A DNA stretch of 7,553 bases, taken from NCBI GenBank assembly GCA_003222835.1, contig QHXE01000152.1, positions 1-7,553 on the forward strand, given 5' to 3'. Below are positions 1 through 6,029 of this stretch, in pieces (position 1 is the stretch's first letter; every line of letters starts with the position of its first letter). This DNA comes from Acidobacteriota bacterium (lineage in GTDB: Bacteria; Acidobacteriota; Blastocatellia; Pyrinomonadales; Pyrinomonadaceae). The translations under genes were made by a program, and so were the position numbers. The notes beneath the pieces were generated by a model. That model had not been told where the DNA came from, searched no databases, and saw only the letters and a list, made by a program, of their open reading frames with translations.

Positions 1-1209
1 AGTGCGTCGCCCCAGAGCGGTCCTGAGAAACTGCCCGGGATCCGCCATATCGTCGCCATCGGCAGCGGTAAGGGCGGCGTTGGGAAATCGACCGTGAGCG
101 TCAATCTGGCGCTCGTGCTGCGGCGCCTCGGGGGGCGCATCGGGCTCGTGGACGCCGACGTCCTCGGCCCCAGTATCCCCGGCATGCTGGGCATCCCGAG
201 CGGCCGTCCGCCGGCCGCGACCCCAGACGGCAAGGCGATCCCAGCTGAACGACACGGCGTGAAAACAATGTCAATGGGCATGTTCACCGGTGACGACACA
301 CCGGCCGTGCTGCGCGGGCCGATGGTGGGCAAGTACCTGCGCATGTTGATTGGCGGCGTGCAGTGGGGACCCCTCGACTACTTGATTCTCGACCTCCCGC
401 CCGGTACTGGCGACACGCAGCTGACACTGGCGCAGAGCCTGACGTTGTCAGGCGCCGTGATCGTCACGACGCCGCAGGATGTAAGCCTGAAAATCGCCCG
501 CCGCGGCCTGCGGATGTTCGAGAAGGTGCACGTCCCCATACTCGGGATCGTCGAGAACATGAGCTCTTTCACCTGCCCCCACTGCGGCAAGAGCACCGAT
601 ATCTTCCGGCGCGGCGGCGGCGAGCGAATGAGCCGGCAGCTCGGGGTTCCTTTCTTAGGTGCCATACCCCTCGATGCCGATGTCGTCACCGGCGGTGACG
701 AGGGTCGCCCCATCGTGGTCGACAAGCCGCAGTCGGTCACTGCACAGGCGTACGCCGCCATTGCGGCCGCGCTCGCGGAACAGCTCCACGCCGCTCCGGC
801 GACCGTGCTGAAGGCCTTTGTGTGGAAGTGGGACAGCAATGAGGGAGAGCCGAGCTGGATGGATGGCGTCGTCCGGCCGTCGGGCTCTCGGACCATCGCG
901 ATTGGCATTCGCCGCCGCGACGCTCGGACGCTGTCCGTGCTCTGGGAGGACGGACACCGCGACGACTTCGATGTCCGCGACCTGCGCTTGGGGTGTCATT
1001 GCGCCCTTTGCATCGAGGAGATGAGTGGCCGGAAGCTGCTCGATCCCAAGACGGTGCGGCCAGATGTGAGCCCGCGCGTGATCTCGAGCATCGGTAATTA
1101 TGCGATCGGGATCGACTGGAACGACGGCCATAACTCCGGGATCTATTCGTTCGACCACCTGCGCTCCCTAGGCGAGCGCGCTGCGGGGAAGATTGTCGAA
1201 GATGTCTGA
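1..1209 (+). CDS. Mrp/ApbC (NBP35-type) Fe-S carrier ATPase fused to C-terminal DUF971 domain, 5'-partial
   Basis: The frame is open from the first base, so the start and any N-terminal domain lie outside the window; 402 residues are visible. Counting from base 1, the deviant Walker A GKGGVGKST is at residues 23-31, the switch region DADVLGPSIPG at about 51-61, the Walker B region LILDLPPGTGD at about 128-138, and the cluster-binding pair FTCPHCGK has Cys192 and Cys195. This is the Mrp family of P-loop ATPases, cytosolic proteins that bind a [4Fe-4S] cluster and pass it to apo-proteins. From about residue 273 a second domain follows, with WEDGHRDDFDVRDLR, Cys332, Cys334 and Cys337, then the LLDPKTV and WNDGHNSGIYSF stretches. 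These are hallmarks of DUF971, a domain often fused or adjacent to Mrp. The stop overlaps the start of the Nfu gene by 8 nt, which supports co-transcription and a shared role in Fe-S delivery. Family call is secure; the target proteins are unknown. Confidence 0.95.
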   Translation, partial: SASPQSGPEKLPGIRHIVAIGSGKGGVGKSTVSVNLALVLRRLGGRIGLVDADVLGPSIPGMLGIPSGRPPAATPDGKAIPAERHGVKTMSMGMFTGDDTPAVLRGPMVGKYLRMLIGGVQWGPLDYLILDLPPGTGDTQLTLAQSLTLSGAVIVTTPQDVSLKIARRGLRMFEKVHVPILGIVENMSSFTCPHCGKSTDIFRRGGGERMSRQLGVPFLGAIPLDADVVTGGDEGRPIVVDKPQSVTAQAYAAIAAALAEQLHAAPATVLKAFVWKWDSNEGEPSWMDGVVRPSGSRTIAIGIRRRDARTLSVLWEDGHRDDFDVRDLRLGCHCALCIEEMSGRKLLDPKTVRPDVSPRVISSIGNYAIGIDWNDGHNSGIYSFDHLRSLGERAAGKIVEDV

Positions 1210-1837
1210 CGCCCGGCTTATTGAGCCGCCAGTCAGCATCCGCGCGGAGGTTTCGCTTGCGGACCCCGACACGTGCAAGTTCACCGTGAGCCGGACGATC
1301 CATCCCGGGGGCCCGTTCTTCTTCGAGAACCGCGAACAAGCCGCGGGGTCACCGCTCGTCGAGCGGCTGTTCCAGCTGCCGGGTGTTGCACATGTGCTCG
1401 TCGCCGGCAATGTGATCACCATCGGCAAGGAGAACAAGGCCGTCTGGTTGGGGCTGAAGGCCTCGATCGGGGCGGTGATTCGTAGTCAGCTGCTTACGGG
1501 AATATGCGCCATCCTCGAGAGCCCGCTGCGCGCCGGTGCCAGCAAGCGGTCCGACGCCGAGGTTCGTGCGACCGTTCAAGGCCTGCTCGACCGGGAAGTC
1601 AACCGTTCCATCGCCAGCCACGGTGGACAGATCTCGATCGTCGATGTTCGCGACGGCAAGCTCTTCATCGCAATGAGCGGCGGCTGTCAGGGGTGCACAG
1701 CGTCGCAAGTGACCCTGAAGTACGGATTCGAGCTCATGGTGCGCAGGGTTGCACCGGAGATCGTGGACATCGTCGACACGACAGATCACGCGTCGGGTAC
1801 GAAGCCGTTCTACCAGCACGCAGGGGAGGTGCGATGA
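1202..1837 (+). CDS. Nfu-type iron-sulfur carrier (Nfu_N + NifU C-terminal domain)
   Basis: A protein of 211 residues. Residues ~10-98 match the Nfu_N domain (NTLKFTV-like DTCKFTV, then AGSPLVERLFQLPGV and VITIGKE). Residues ~115-195 match the NifU C-terminal domain, with SHGGQISIVDV and the cluster motif GGCQGC (Cys162, Cys165). The tail DHASGTKPFY resembles the end of NfuA proteins. Such proteins bind a bridging [4Fe-4S] cluster, usually as dimers, and hand it to client enzymes in the cytosol. I chose ATG at 1202, not TTG at 1193, because GGGGAAGA at 1185-1192 sits 9 nt before 1202 but abuts 1193. The gene overlaps the Mrp gene by 8 nt and the next small ORF by 4 nt (ATGA). Nfu is a common partner of Mrp-like carriers, so this pair is probably a local Fe-S supply module. 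The Nfu_N domain here replaces the degenerate A-type domain of enterobacterial NfuA, so I give no gene symbol. Confidence 0.93.
   Translation: MSDARLIEPPVSIRAEVSLADPDTCKFTVSRTIHPGGPFFFENREQAAGSPLVERLFQLPGVAHVLVAGNVITIGKENKAVWLGLKASIGAVIRSQLLTGICAILESPLRAGASKRSDAEVRATVQGLLDREVNRSIASHGGQISIVDVRDGKLFIAMSGGCQGCTASQVTLKYGFELMVRRVAPEIVDIVDTTDHASGTKPFYQHAGEVR
1823..1829 (+). promoter_or_regulatory. Strong Shine-Dalgarno before the 27-codon ORF
   Basis: GGGGAGG lies 4 nt before the ATG at 1834, the best ribosome binding site in the plus-strand operon. It sits inside the last codons of the Nfu gene. No comparable site precedes the GTG of the dehydrogenase at 1907, so ribosomes recruited here may be the ones that reach the dehydrogenase by termination and restart. 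Confidence 0.6.
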
Positions 1838-1917
1838 AGATAGCAGACGAGCGGATGCTTCAACGCAAGGCGAAGAACCCCTTCGGCTTCTCATCGCCTT
1901 GCGCTCGTGTCGACTAG
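1834..1917 (+). CDS. Unrecognised 27-residue ORF between Nfu and the SagB-like dehydrogenase
   Basis: The peptide starts MKIADERMLQRK and ends FGFSSPCARVD; it is basic in the middle, with Ser20, Ser21 and Cys23 near the C-terminus. Its ATG overlaps the Nfu stop (ATGA, 1834-1837), a strong Shine-Dalgarno precedes it, and its TAG at 1915-1917 lies 11 nt inside the dehydrogenase ORF. This arrangement argues that it is translated. Three explanations are open. It may be a coupling leader that feeds ribosomes to the poorly initiated dehydrogenase gene. It may be a small peptide acting with the dehydrogenase, since SagB enzymes in other systems oxidise azolines in short peptides. Or it may be the true N-terminus of the dehydrogenase separated by a frameshift. 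No cyclodehydratase (YcaO) gene is visible, so a modified-peptide precursor is only a hypothesis. I do not recognise a family. Confidence 0.5.
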   Translation: MKIADERMLQRKAKNPFGFSSPCARVD

Positions 1918-3616
1918 TGCGCCAGCACAGCCGGCGGGTCTGCTCGATGCAGGTGCCTCGCCCGAAGAGGTGGTCGTTGCCTACCATGAGCGGACAAAGC
2001 ACCATTTTCACCGGTACGCCGCCTCGCCCGGCTACATGGACTGGGCCACGCAGCCCGATCCGTTCCGACGCTATCACGGAGCGGACCTTGTTCGGCTCCC
2101 GCTAGCCAAACCGGGCCGTCCGCTTCCTTACTGGCAGCTCTACGCGCTCGGGGACGTGCCATCGGAACCGCTATCTCTGGAGTCGATCTCCCTCTTCTTC
2201 CGGTACGCGCTGTCTTTGACGGCGTGGAAGCGCTTCCACGATACGACGTGGTCGCTGCGCGCGAACCCCTCGAGCGGGAATCTCCATCCGACCGAGGGCT
2301 ATGCGGTTCTGCCAGCGATCGATCGGCTTGGCGACGCGCCCGCCGTGTACCACTACGCACCCAAGGAACACGCTCTCGAACGGCGGGCGATCCTCGAGGC
2401 GAAGGCGTGGAGCGAGCTCTGCACGCCGTTTCCCGAGGGTTCATTCCTCGTGGGCCTGTCGTCGGTGCACTGGCGGGAAGCCTGGAAGTACGGCGAGCGC
2501 GCGTTCCGCTACTGCCAGCACGATGCGGGGCACGCCCTTGCAACGCTGCGCATTGCGGCGGCGGCTCTTGGCTGGGACTTGGTGCTCCTCGACGGGATAA
2601 GCGATAGAGCCATCGCTGCTCTCCTTGGGCTCAGCCGCGGTGATGACTACGGGACGGCAGAGCGTGAGGAGCCTGAGCTTCTCGCATTGATCACACCCGG
2701 TCCTCCATTGACGTCTCCGCGACTTCTAAGCGGGCTGACGGCAGGCAGCATCGGCGCACAATGGTGCGGCGAGGCCAACACGCTGAGCCCCGAGCACAGC
2801 GCCGACTGGCCCGTGATCGATGAGGTTGCAGAGGCCACGCGACGATCGGCAGGCGTGCCGATCACGGAAGACTTCCTCGGGTTCCCCACGTACGAGGAAC
2901 TCTTCGGCGTACCCGTCCGCCAGGGCCTGCTCACCGCGGGAAAGGCCATTCTTGGCCGCCGAAGCGCGGTAGCCATGGACGGCGTCACAGCGATCTCGCA
3001 GGAAGCGTTCTTCCGAACGCTCGCTCGGTTGATGCCGACGCGCGACGGACGATCGATGCCCTGGGATGCGATCGCGTGGCGGCCGCGCATCCATCTCGGC
3101 CTGTTCGTCCACCGGGTCGAAGGCGTTCCTCGGGGCCTCTATGCGCTCGCGCGAGATCCCCACAAGCTCGCGGCGCTCAAGGAAGTGATGCGGGGGGAGT
3201 TTCGCTGGGAGCGCCTGCCCTATTGTCCACCGGGGCTCCCGCTGTACCTGCTCCAGGAAGGGGACTGTCGGGCGCTCGCGGCCACTGTCTCCTGCGGCCA
3301 GCACATCGCCGGCGACGGAGCTTTCAGCCTAGGGATGATCGCAGACTACATCGACAGCCTAACCACGTACGGCGCCGCGTTCTACCGGAACCTATTCTGG
3401 GAGGCCGGCATGGTGGGCCAGGTGCTTTACCTCGAGGCCGAAGAGGCGGGTATTCGCTCGACTGGGATCGGCTGCTATTTCGACGATCCCGTCCATGAGG
3501 TCTTCGGGATCGCCTCACGAGAATGGCAGAGCTTCTATCACTTCACCGTGGGTGGGCCACTCGAGGATACGCGGCTCACCACGTTACCTGGATACGACTT
3601 TGAGAAAAAGCGATGA
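1907..3616 (+). CDS. SagB/ThcOx-type flavin dehydrogenase with two nitroreductase-like domains
   Basis: A protein of 569 residues. The N-terminal half carries YHERTKHHFHRYA (residues 26-38), the SagB signature RANPSSGNLHPTEGY (118-132) and YCQHDAGHALATLRIAAAALGW (202-223, in part), as in FMN-dependent nitroreductase-fold oxidases. The C-terminal half repeats the fold: a RRSAVAMDG segment (351-359), HLGLFVHRVEGVPRGLYAL (396-413), CGQHIAGDGAFSLG (463-476) and STGIGCYFDDPVHEVFG (518-534). Such proteins bind FMN and carry out two-electron oxidations; the best-known members oxidise azolines to azoles in modified peptides. The substrate here is unknown. Start: GTG at 1907 is the first possible start after an in-frame stop at 1841-1843, but it has no clear ribosome binding site. 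It overlaps the 27-codon ORF by 11 nt, so coupled translation is likely; a start near GTG 1970 is possible. It is last in the Mrp-Nfu operon and converges on the Memo-like gene 28 nt away. Confidence 0.85.
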   Translation: MSTSAPAQPAGLLDAGASPEEVVVAYHERTKHHFHRYAASPGYMDWATQPDPFRRYHGADLVRLPLAKPGRPLPYWQLYALGDVPSEPLSLESISLFFRYALSLTAWKRFHDTTWSLRANPSSGNLHPTEGYAVLPAIDRLGDAPAVYHYAPKEHALERRAILEAKAWSELCTPFPEGSFLVGLSSVHWREAWKYGERAFRYCQHDAGHALATLRIAAAALGWDLVLLDGISDRAIAALLGLSRGDDYGTAEREEPELLALITPGPPLTSPRLLSGLTAGSIGAQWCGEANTLSPEHSADWPVIDEVAEATRRSAGVPITEDFLGFPTYEELFGVPVRQGLLTAGKAILGRRSAVAMDGVTAISQEAFFRTLARLMPTRDGRSMPWDAIAWRPRIHLGLFVHRVEGVPRGLYALARDPHKLAALKEVMRGEFRWERLPYCPPGLPLYLLQEGDCRALAATVSCGQHIAGDGAFSLGMIADYIDSLTTYGAAFYRNLFWEAGMVGQVLYLEAEEAGIRSTGIGCYFDDPVHEVFGIASREWQSFYHFTVGGPLEDTRLTTLPGYDFEKKR

Positions 3617-3628
3617 GCGAACCAACGT

Positions 3629-3648
3629 CTGAGCGCGGTACCGCTCAG
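3629..3648. terminator. Inverted repeat between convergent genes, possible weak terminator
   Basis: CTGAGCG at 3629-3635 and CGCTCAG at 3642-3648 form a perfect 7-bp stem with a 6-nt loop. It begins 12 nt after the dehydrogenase stop and overlaps the stop codon of the Memo-like gene. The position between two convergent genes suits a shared terminator. There is no T-run directly after the stem on either strand; on the minus strand TTTTT follows only about 19 nt later. A short palindrome, CGCGTG-A-CACGCG (3649-3661), lies next to it. Confidence 0.35.
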
Positions 3649-4433
3649 CGCGTGACACGCGGCTCGTAAAGCGCGAACGCGCCATAGCCGACCACGCGAG
3701 AGCGTTCCACGGTCGTGTCGCCCGAATTGCGAAGATCGAGCAGCCTCACCTCGAGGTCGCGCTCGCGCGCGACGTGCATGAGCCCGTTTATGCCGACACA
3801 GCCGCAAGCTTGCTCGCCGCCGAGCTCGGTTGAGCAGTTAAGAATCGACTCGGCCGTTGAGGCATCGACACTGCGCGCCGCAGCGTATTCGAGGTAGTGG
3901 GAGAGATCGGAGCTCACGACAGTGAGCGTTTCCTCATTGCCCCAGACGCATTCCAGCGCCGCGGCAACTTCCCGCGCTGTCGCCTCGCCGGCTGCGATCG
4001 GCAGAACCCGGAATTCACCGAGCAACACCTGCAGAAACGGAAGCTGCACCTCCAGGCTGTGCTCGTGCGCATGCGGCGTGTCGGCTGTCACAACGTGAGG
4101 GACGCGCAGAACGTCGCGGCGTGCGGCGTCGTCTACTGGAACGACGCCTAGCGGTGTCTCGAAGGCTTTGGCTCGAGATACCGCGAGGCCAGAGAATGGC
4201 AGAAAGTGGCTCGGACCGATCAGGACGACGCGCTCGATTCCATGCGCGGCATCTCCGAGCGTGCTGTATGCCGAAGCGGCTATGGGCCCGGAGTAGACAT
4301 AGCCGGCGTGTGGCGCAATCAAGGCCTTTGGCATCGATGCGCGCACAGTGCGCAGCGTCTGCGGGTCCCGCGGATAGAAGACTCCCGCCACGGCCGCTCG
4401 ACGAATGCGATGAACTTCGGTTGCGCCGCGCAT
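3645..4433 (-). CDS. AmmeMemoRadiSam system protein B (Memo-like)
   Basis: A protein of 262 residues, usual for the family. It opens with the typical RRAAVAGVFYPRDP (residues 11-24), then ALIAPHAGYVYSGPIAASAY (37-56), LIGPSHFLPFSG (71-82), HEHSLEVQLPFL (123-134), VVSSDLSHYLEY (172-183) and ACGCVGINGLM (209-219). By comparison with human MEMO1, the metal-site residues would be His42, His76, His179 and Cys210. Memo proteins have a fold related to extradiol dioxygenases and bind metal; in bacteria they occur with an AMMECR1 protein and a radical SAM enzyme in a system of unknown reaction. I chose ATG at 4433, where homology begins. The frame is open further upstream, but that part is read-through of the radical SAM gene on the other strand. 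No Shine-Dalgarno is visible. It diverges from its radical SAM partner across 45 nt and converges on the SagB-like gene. Confidence 0.92.
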   Translation of the reverse strand: MRGATEVHRIRRAAVAGVFYPRDPQTLRTVRASMPKALIAPHAGYVYSGPIAASAYSTLGDAAHGIERVVLIGPSHFLPFSGLAVSRAKAFETPLGVVPVDDAARRDVLRVPHVVTADTPHAHEHSLEVQLPFLQVLLGEFRVLPIAAGEATAREVAAALECVWGNEETLTVVSSDLSHYLEYAAARSVDASTAESILNCSTELGGEQACGCVGINGLMHVARERDLEVRLLDLRNSGDTTVERSRVVGYGAFALYEPRVTR

Positions 4434-4478
4434 GCTGCAGGAGTATCGATCCGCCCGAAGGGGAGCACAATTGCGCAC
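4434..4478. promoter_or_regulatory. 45-nt divergent start region between the Memo-like and radical SAM genes
   Basis: On the minus strand, TTGTGC (4470-4465) and GATACT (4447-4442) are 17 nt apart. They match the -35 TTG and four of six bases of a -10 box, and would start transcription at or next to the ATG of the Memo-like gene at 4433. A leaderless or near-leaderless transcript would explain the missing ribosome binding site. On the plus strand, TTGCGC (4421-4426) and TATCGA (4444-4449), also 17 nt apart, are a weaker candidate for the radical SAM gene. The two -10 regions overlap, so the promoters would compete. Inferred by eye only. Confidence 0.3.
4458..4465 (+). promoter_or_regulatory. 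Purine-rich ribosome binding site of the radical SAM gene
   Basis: AAGGGGAG lies 13 nt before the ATG at 4479, somewhat far for a Shine-Dalgarno. An in-frame ATT at 4470 has better spacing (4 nt), so a rare ATT start adding three residues cannot be excluded. ATG 4479 remains the simpler choice. Confidence 0.45.
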
Positions 4479-5453
4479 ATGAGCAAAGCGGCGGAGAGCC
4501 TGGTCGTACGACCGGCGGACGGCTCGATCATTGACACGCGCTACTGGCACGCGCTGGGCGACGGCCGTGTGCAATGCAACGTGTGCCCGCGCGCCTGCAA
4601 GCTGCGCGATGGGCAACGAGGCCTGTGCTTCGTACGTGGCGCGGAAGCAGGGCGTATCAAGCTGTTCAGCTATGGCCGCTCAAGTGGCTTCTGCGTCGAC
4701 CCGATCGAGAAAAAGCCTCTCAACCATTTCCTGCCCGGAACGAGCGTACTGTCCTTCGGGACAGCCGGCTGTAATTTAGCCTGCAAGTTCTGCCAGAACT
4801 GGGATATGTCGAAGTCGCGCGAGATGGACACGCTGGCTGACAGCGCGAATCCCGAGGATCTCGCCCACGCCGCCGAAAGGCTCGGCTGCGCAAGCATCGC
4901 GTTCACGTACAACGATCCGGTCGTGTTCATGGAGTACGCGATTGACGCTGCGCAGGCATGCCGTGCGCGCGGCATCAGAAGCGTCGCCGTGACCGCAGGC
5001 TACATGTGCACCGAGCCGCGCGCCGAGTTCTACCGCCACATGGACGCGGCAAACGTCGATCTGAAGGCGTTCACCGAGCGTTTCTATTACAAGATCTGCG
5101 GCGGTGCGCTCGCGCCGGTGCTCGAAACTCTAGAGTACTTGAAATGTGAGACCAACGTGTGGTTCGAGATCACGACGCTTCTCATTCCGGGGGAGAACGA
5201 CTCCGACGGCGAGCTCGATCTGATGACGCAATGGATCGCTGAGAAGCTCGGCCCCAACGTGCCGCTACATTTCACGGCGTTTCACCCGGATTGGAAGTTG
5301 CTCGACAAACCGCGCACACCGCCGGCGACGCTCACGCGCGCTCGGCGTATCGAGCTCGCGAACGGCCTGCACTACGTCTATACCGGTAACGTGCACGACG
5401 GCGAAGGGGGCAGCACATACGCACATACTGCCATCACTGCGGCACGCGCGTGA
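4479..5453 (+). CDS. AmmeMemoRadiSam system radical SAM enzyme, C-terminally truncated by frameshift
   Basis: The frame gives 324 residues. An N-terminal cysteine set CNVCPRACKL...GLC (Cys33, 36, 40, 50) precedes the radical SAM motif GCNLACKFCQNWD (Cys98, 102, 105), which binds the [4Fe-4S] cluster that cleaves S-adenosylmethionine. Further family marks are AFTYNDPVVFMEYA (141-154), AGYMCTEPR (173-181), NVDLKAF (192-198), LLIPGEND (234-241), HFTAFHPDW (264-272) and YVYTGNVHD (299-307). The enzyme belongs to the PFL-activase-like type that accompanies Memo and AMMECR1; its substrate is not known. After Tyr314 the frame is broken by an 8-bp tandem duplication, and translation ends 10 codons later at 5453. 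The radical SAM core is complete, so the product may fold, but it lacks the Cys-x-x-Cys pairs of the C-terminal zinc ribbon. It could be a pseudogene, an 'off' phase variant, or a sequence error. Confidence 0.88.
   Translation: MSKAAESLVVRPADGSIIDTRYWHALGDGRVQCNVCPRACKLRDGQRGLCFVRGAEAGRIKLFSYGRSSGFCVDPIEKKPLNHFLPGTSVLSFGTAGCNLACKFCQNWDMSKSREMDTLADSANPEDLAHAAERLGCASIAFTYNDPVVFMEYAIDAAQACRARGIRSVAVTAGYMCTEPRAEFYRHMDAANVDLKAFTERFYYKICGGALAPVLETLEYLKCETNVWFEITTLLIPGENDSDGELDLMTQWIAEKLGPNVPLHFTAFHPDWKLLDKPRTPPATLTRARRIELANGLHYVYTGNVHDGEGGSTYAHTAITAARA
5413..5428 (+). repeat. Perfect 8-bp tandem duplication GCACATAC x2
   Basis: The unit occupies 5413-5420 and 5421-5428 with no mismatch. Removing either copy joins Tyr314 of the radical SAM enzyme directly to CHHCG and reopens the frame to 5617. 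The insert of 8 nt (two more than a multiple of three) is therefore the cause of the frameshift. Two adjacent copies are the classic product of replication slippage and can also be lost that way. Confidence 0.95.
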
Positions 5454-5617
5454 TCGAGCGCGACTGGTACGAGCTCGGCGCCTGGCGGCTCACCGACACC
5501 GGCGCCTGCAAGAGTTGCAGGACGCAGATTCCCGGAGTGTTCGCCGGGCCGCCCGGAGTCTGGGGCGCACGTCGCCTGGGTATGCGGCTGACAGCGCAGG
5601 CGGCGGCACCGCGCTGA
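5429..5617 (+). pseudogene. Severed C-terminal zinc-ribbon tail of the radical SAM enzyme
   Basis: In the frame starting at 5429 the reading is CHHCGTRVIERDWYELGAW, then LTDTGACKSCRTQIPGVF and a short Gly/Arg/Ala-rich tail, with a TGA at 5615-5617 (62 residues). The two Cys-x-x-Cys pairs and the IERDWYEL segment are what this family carries right after the GNVHD...GGSTY stretch. The piece is thus the missing end of the gene, not an independent ORF. Joined to the first 314 residues it gives a 376-residue protein. It shows no internal stop or obvious decay, so the lesion is likely recent or reversible. No slippery heptamer was seen that would suggest programmed -1 frameshifting. Confidence 0.88.
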
Positions 5618-5727
5618 TTCGCAGCGGCTGTTTGTCTCGCGCGGCTTCCCCGTCAAGGACACAGTTTAGAACTGGACTTTCCGCCGAGTTTGACGTTGGC
5701 CTTGGCATGAAGGCGGCGGTGACCTGC

Positions 5728-5955
5728 TTAGGGGATTTTCGTCCCACCGGATTCTTCGGGAAGATGGCTCGCGATCTGCGCGCTGGAACCTCCCTTCCTC
5801 CCCCTGTCATAGCCGATTGACCGGCCGCGTTCGATGTCGTACCAATAGGGCTCATGTCGGGGCGCGAGCTTTAGCCGTGCTTCCCGGGTCCGGAGCCGGC
5901 TGCTGCGGCGCTCTGCCGTCCCAGACAGAAGATGGGCGTAGTGCCGACGCGTCAT
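5728..5955 (-). pseudogene. Remnant of a tyrosine-recombinase (phage-type integrase) gene, N-terminal part only
   Basis: The frame has 75 codons from ATG 5955, with GAGG four nt before the start. Residues ~24-56 read TREARLKLAPRHEPYWYDIE and then RGRSIGYDRGRKGG. This is the characteristic opening of a group of phage-type integrases, which carry LKxxxRREPYW and LGYRKGxKGG-like segments before the core-binding domain. Shortly after GGS the expected continuation (WIARxxD..., then the alternate-frame LGTADD region) is absent, and a stop follows at 5728. None of the catalytic Arg, His or Tyr motifs is found downstream in any minus frame before the radical SAM gene. It is read as a relic of an integrated element next to the 3' end of the radical SAM gene. 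Recognition is from memory of family pattern. Confidence 0.65.
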
Positions 5956-6009
5956 TGCACCTCATTCCGGACAAACTTCAGAATCCACAAGTGTGAGCCA
6001 ACGCTTGTC

Positions 6010-6029
6010 GCGCCCGCTAGTGCGGGCGC
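6010..6029. repeat. Strong GC-rich inverted repeat at the end of the 59-codon ORF
   Basis: GCGCCCGC (6010-6017) and GCGGGCGC (6022-6029) form a perfect 8-bp stem with a TAGT loop. It covers the stop codon of the minus-strand small ORF. No T-run follows on either strand, so it is not a canonical intrinsic terminator. It might block or protect the transcript end. Confidence 0.5.

Noticed and set aside
4015..4534. Arg/Ser-rich open frames opposite the Memo-like and radical SAM genes
   Set aside because: They shadow two strongly conserved genes, as expected in GC-rich DNA where stops are rare.
5413..5453. Programmed ribosomal frameshifting as an explanation for the split radical SAM gene
   Set aside because: No slippery heptamer or downstream stem was seen, and the exact tandem duplication explains the shift more simply.
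5515..5820. Plus-strand open frame of 101 codons after the radical SAM stop
   Set aside because: Its first third is out of frame with the genuine zinc-ribbon tail, and the rest has no ribosome binding site or family resemblance and overlaps the integrase remnant.
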